Source: a bacterium (lineage in GTDB: Bacteria; Electryoneota; RPQS01). Taken from it: a stretch of DNA of 7,227 nt. This document shows, one piece after another, positions 6,901 through 7,227 of the stretch (position 1 is its first letter; each line of letters opens with the position of its first letter). The position numbers were made by a program, and so were the translations under genes. The stretch is taken from positions 1 to 7,227 of the forward strand of contig JAHIZR010000056.1 of the NCBI GenBank assembly GCA_018814465.1, written 5' to 3'. A model generated the notes under the pieces. The model was not told where the DNA came from. It saw only the letters and a program-made list of their open reading frames with translations, and did no database searches.

Positions 6901-7227
6901 ACCCCACTCAAGTCAGACCTCCAACTCCATGCTACAATGCCACCATCATCGGTTCCGTGTCCATCGAAAGAGATATTCTCTCCCGTATTGGCAGGATTAG
7001 GAGTGATGCCATCAATGAATGCGGTCGGCGGTTCATTCACTGGAGCACTATTGATAACAAGTGTTCGAGTAACCGGTTCCGACCAAAGGAATCCATTGTA
7101 GGTGCGGAACGATATTGTGTGGATTCCAATCGACAATGAGTTCGTTAAGAATGAGCTTTCGTTGCTGAGAATTCCATCTCGATCGGACCGCCATTCATTG
7201 TTTTCACACTCAACAGAAATGCCATTG
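3942..7227 (-). CDS. Large type IX-secreted surface protein with Ig/PKD-like and FN3-like domains (5' end outside window)
   Basis: The frame is open from the right edge to TAG at 3942-3944: 1094 codons, first full codon at 7226. The real start is outside. The TTG at 7136 sits inside an Ig-like repeat, and the 30 codons before it (WRSDRDGIL...) complete that repeat. Layout by visible residue: 1-345 four Ig/PKD-like repeats; about 347-590 an unrecognised domain; about 591-700 a beta segment (IDLVLTDPLGREIS) with an EF-type loop; 706-801 a PKD-like domain with DWGDG; about 804-908 unassigned; 909-1000 an FN3-like domain opening LPVELTSFEA; 1009-1094 the type IX sorting domain with YPNPFNP. It is Cys-poor (14 Cys). 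The product is expected to cross the inner membrane by Sec and the outer membrane by the type IX system, for surface attachment or release. An adhesive or structural role is inference; no enzyme motif is visible. Confidence 0.97.
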   Translation of the reverse strand, partial: NGISVECENNEWRSDRDGILSNESSFLTNSLSIGIHTISFRTYNGFLWSEPVTRTLVINSAPVNEPPTAFIDGITPNPANTGENISFDGHGTDDGGIVAWSWRSDLSGVLSDQEDFNTDTLSLGTHTIYFKVQDNDGAWSNEVSETLEIVGITQGMVAVIDSIRPAFSALEGQEVCFYGHGEGSEGTINGWVWRSSMDGVFGDQANCCYSELSVGVHSIYFQVSDDQGEQSDYWSTPALLEIVNVVEPPVAVITSISPNPAANYQGTVLVGPGNDIVTFDASGSYYPDGSIGFYYWVSSIDGIIGSQEVFSLSSLTPGVHTISLTVMGNDEVASEETQTTLTIVDGLVLRPPFGDSWEFEQYMIEQGIQSGDPDDFTFGSDLGTVRNHLTGDIVSHIECDPVDILEPNPFREGWVSVGQYATFELNSAAKVDVTANMTSFGGTEKNGLYSLASTSCQIRFARKALGVWGQAQGGPFYPYILYPGLVDIDAWYDDWDVVTSLFLTFAGMLAERPISTLLEAIQVIIGYSSMGEMDRILAEGDYQPLSFIKTVNMDDGEWAVAFNIRAVAGASWILGDAKAARYCRLHNIVITESVGEEGFVVVGLCPIDLVLTDPLGREISQDRSEVPDGIYRECDFNGDGIQDDYIHIQQPMSGVYSVEVVPDSAALPSDSFTVVMEYNGVNIFLAENETIDQIQEHPFTVSTSNNPPDVPTTPEGSTESQENETVSFSTSTVDPESDQVYYFFDWGDGMNSGWLGPYASGQACEASHVWQQTGSYQVRAKATDENDPMSLWSDPLVVNVQELPYAGYLELLQAGPPDWAYRLHHVDGEVSQIVFTNFCEGTEGSIAGDAVVSWSMLSDGDGNDGDSIVFVASTPLTTGSIDTFWLSHPWCGDMIQWCVGDTCNEIDGPLPVELTSFEATAGDREVTLTWQTASETDNDHFEILRGGHLVYREDANNSVTGGEYSWTEPRLTNGVTYEYTLISVDIDGSREELATVSATPLFDAATITEYALHQNYPNPFNPATSITFDLIESGDAMITVYNPLGQKMATLINGEMPAGRHTINFNAEALPSGLYFYRMEAGDFTAVKKMILMK
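3945..4202 (-). other. Type IX secretion (Por) C-terminal sorting domain
   Basis: Visible residues 1009-1094 carry ALHQNYPNPFNPATSITFDL, ITVYNPLGQKMATLI, AGRHTINFNAEALPSGLYFYRM and end KKMILMK. This is the type A sorting-domain family (TIGR04183-like), in which the C-terminal beta-sandwich directs export through the type IX machinery and is usually cleaved on the surface. The full motif set is present, so the gene is intact at this end. Confidence 0.93.
4227..4502 (-). other. Fibronectin type III-like domain before the sorting domain
   Basis: Visible residues 909-1000 open with PLPVELTSFEATAG, followed by EVTLTWQTASETDNDHFEI, a YSWTEPRLTNGVTYEYTLISVD segment and a closing ATVSATP strand. This LPVELTSFEA-type FN3-like module is a familiar partner placed directly before type IX sorting domains in the FCB group. 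Confidence 0.8.
4824..5111 (-). other. PKD-like domain with WGDG motif
   Basis: Visible residues 706-801 begin with a PPDVPTTPEG linker, then SFSTSTVDPESDQV, YFFDWGDG, HVWQQTGSYQVRAKATD and a closing LVVNV strand. These are the classical PKD landmarks (DWGDG, H.W...G.Y.V...A.D). This fold is a spacer or binding module in extracellular proteins. It differs from the four N-terminal repeats, which lack WGDG. Confidence 0.8.
5295..5324 (-). other. EF-hand-like calcium-binding loop in the surface protein
   Basis: Visible residues 635-644 read DFNGDGIQDD, matching the D-x-N/D-x-D-G-x-x-D pattern of dockerin and thrombospondin-3-type Ca2+ loops. It sits between IDLVLTDPLGREIS and the GVYSVEVVP strand, an arrangement I know from secreted beta proteins. 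Calcium binding is inferred from the motif. Confidence 0.6.
6192..7226 (-). repeat. Four tandem Ig/PKD-like protein repeats, first one truncated
   Basis: Visible residues 1-60 (partial), 61-150, 151-243 and 244-345 (DNA 7047-7226, 6777-7046, 6498-6776, 6192-6497) repeat the same plan. That plan is PPxAxIxxIxPxPA, a xFxGHG or FDASG turn, a W-bearing strand followed by WRSDxxGxLSxQExF (or a variant), xLSxGxHTIxFxVxDxxG, then a closing LxIV strand. Such PKD-like beta-sandwich repeats usually form extended stalks on cell-surface proteins. Unit 3 alone has three Cys (visible residues 176, 207 and 208). Confidence 0.88.

Overview
The window looks like genomic DNA from a bacterium of the Fibrobacteres-Chlorobi-Bacteroidetes (FCB) superphylum or a related candidate phylum, such as the Zixibacteria / Latescibacterota / Eisenbacteria type. 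Two features point there. One protein ends in a type IX secretion (Por) C-terminal sorting domain with the hallmark YPNPFNP motif. The other carries a short cysteine module (CC..DG.C) that, as I recall, is common in very large secreted proteins of these groups and of Planctomycetes. The phylum assignment is inference and is not precise.

Almost all coding capacity is on the minus strand, in two very large secreted or surface proteins, each cut by a window edge. From right to left in coordinates, which is the direction of transcription: (i) 7227-3942 is the 3' part of a gene (1094 codons visible, 5' end outside). It encodes a mosaic of Ig/PKD-like repeats, an unrecognised central domain, a calcium-loop segment, a WGDG-type PKD-like domain, an FN3-like domain and the sorting domain. 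(ii) A stem-loop terminator lies just downstream, at 3892-3923. (iii) About 860 bp of AT-rich DNA follows with no convincing gene, but with an 11-bp palindrome. (iv) 3078-1 is the 5' part of a second gene (1026 codons with no stop, 3' end outside). It starts at an ATG behind a strong Shine-Dalgarno sequence and encodes a cysteine-rich secreted protein with about 65 Cys. Its order is signal peptide, PPC-like domain, three tandem ~137-141-residue Cys-rich repeats, two further PPC-like domains, a CC-type cysteine module, and the beginning of what looks like a beta-propeller.

No catalytic motif, RNA gene, mobile element or CRISPR array was seen. The two genes are co-oriented but separated by a terminator and a long gap, so they are probably transcribed separately. 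Both products are expected outside the cytoplasm as adhesin-like, scaffold or display proteins. Their specific functions cannot be read from the sequence. The most noteworthy material is the tandem Cys-rich repeat of the left gene and the orphan central domain of the right gene.
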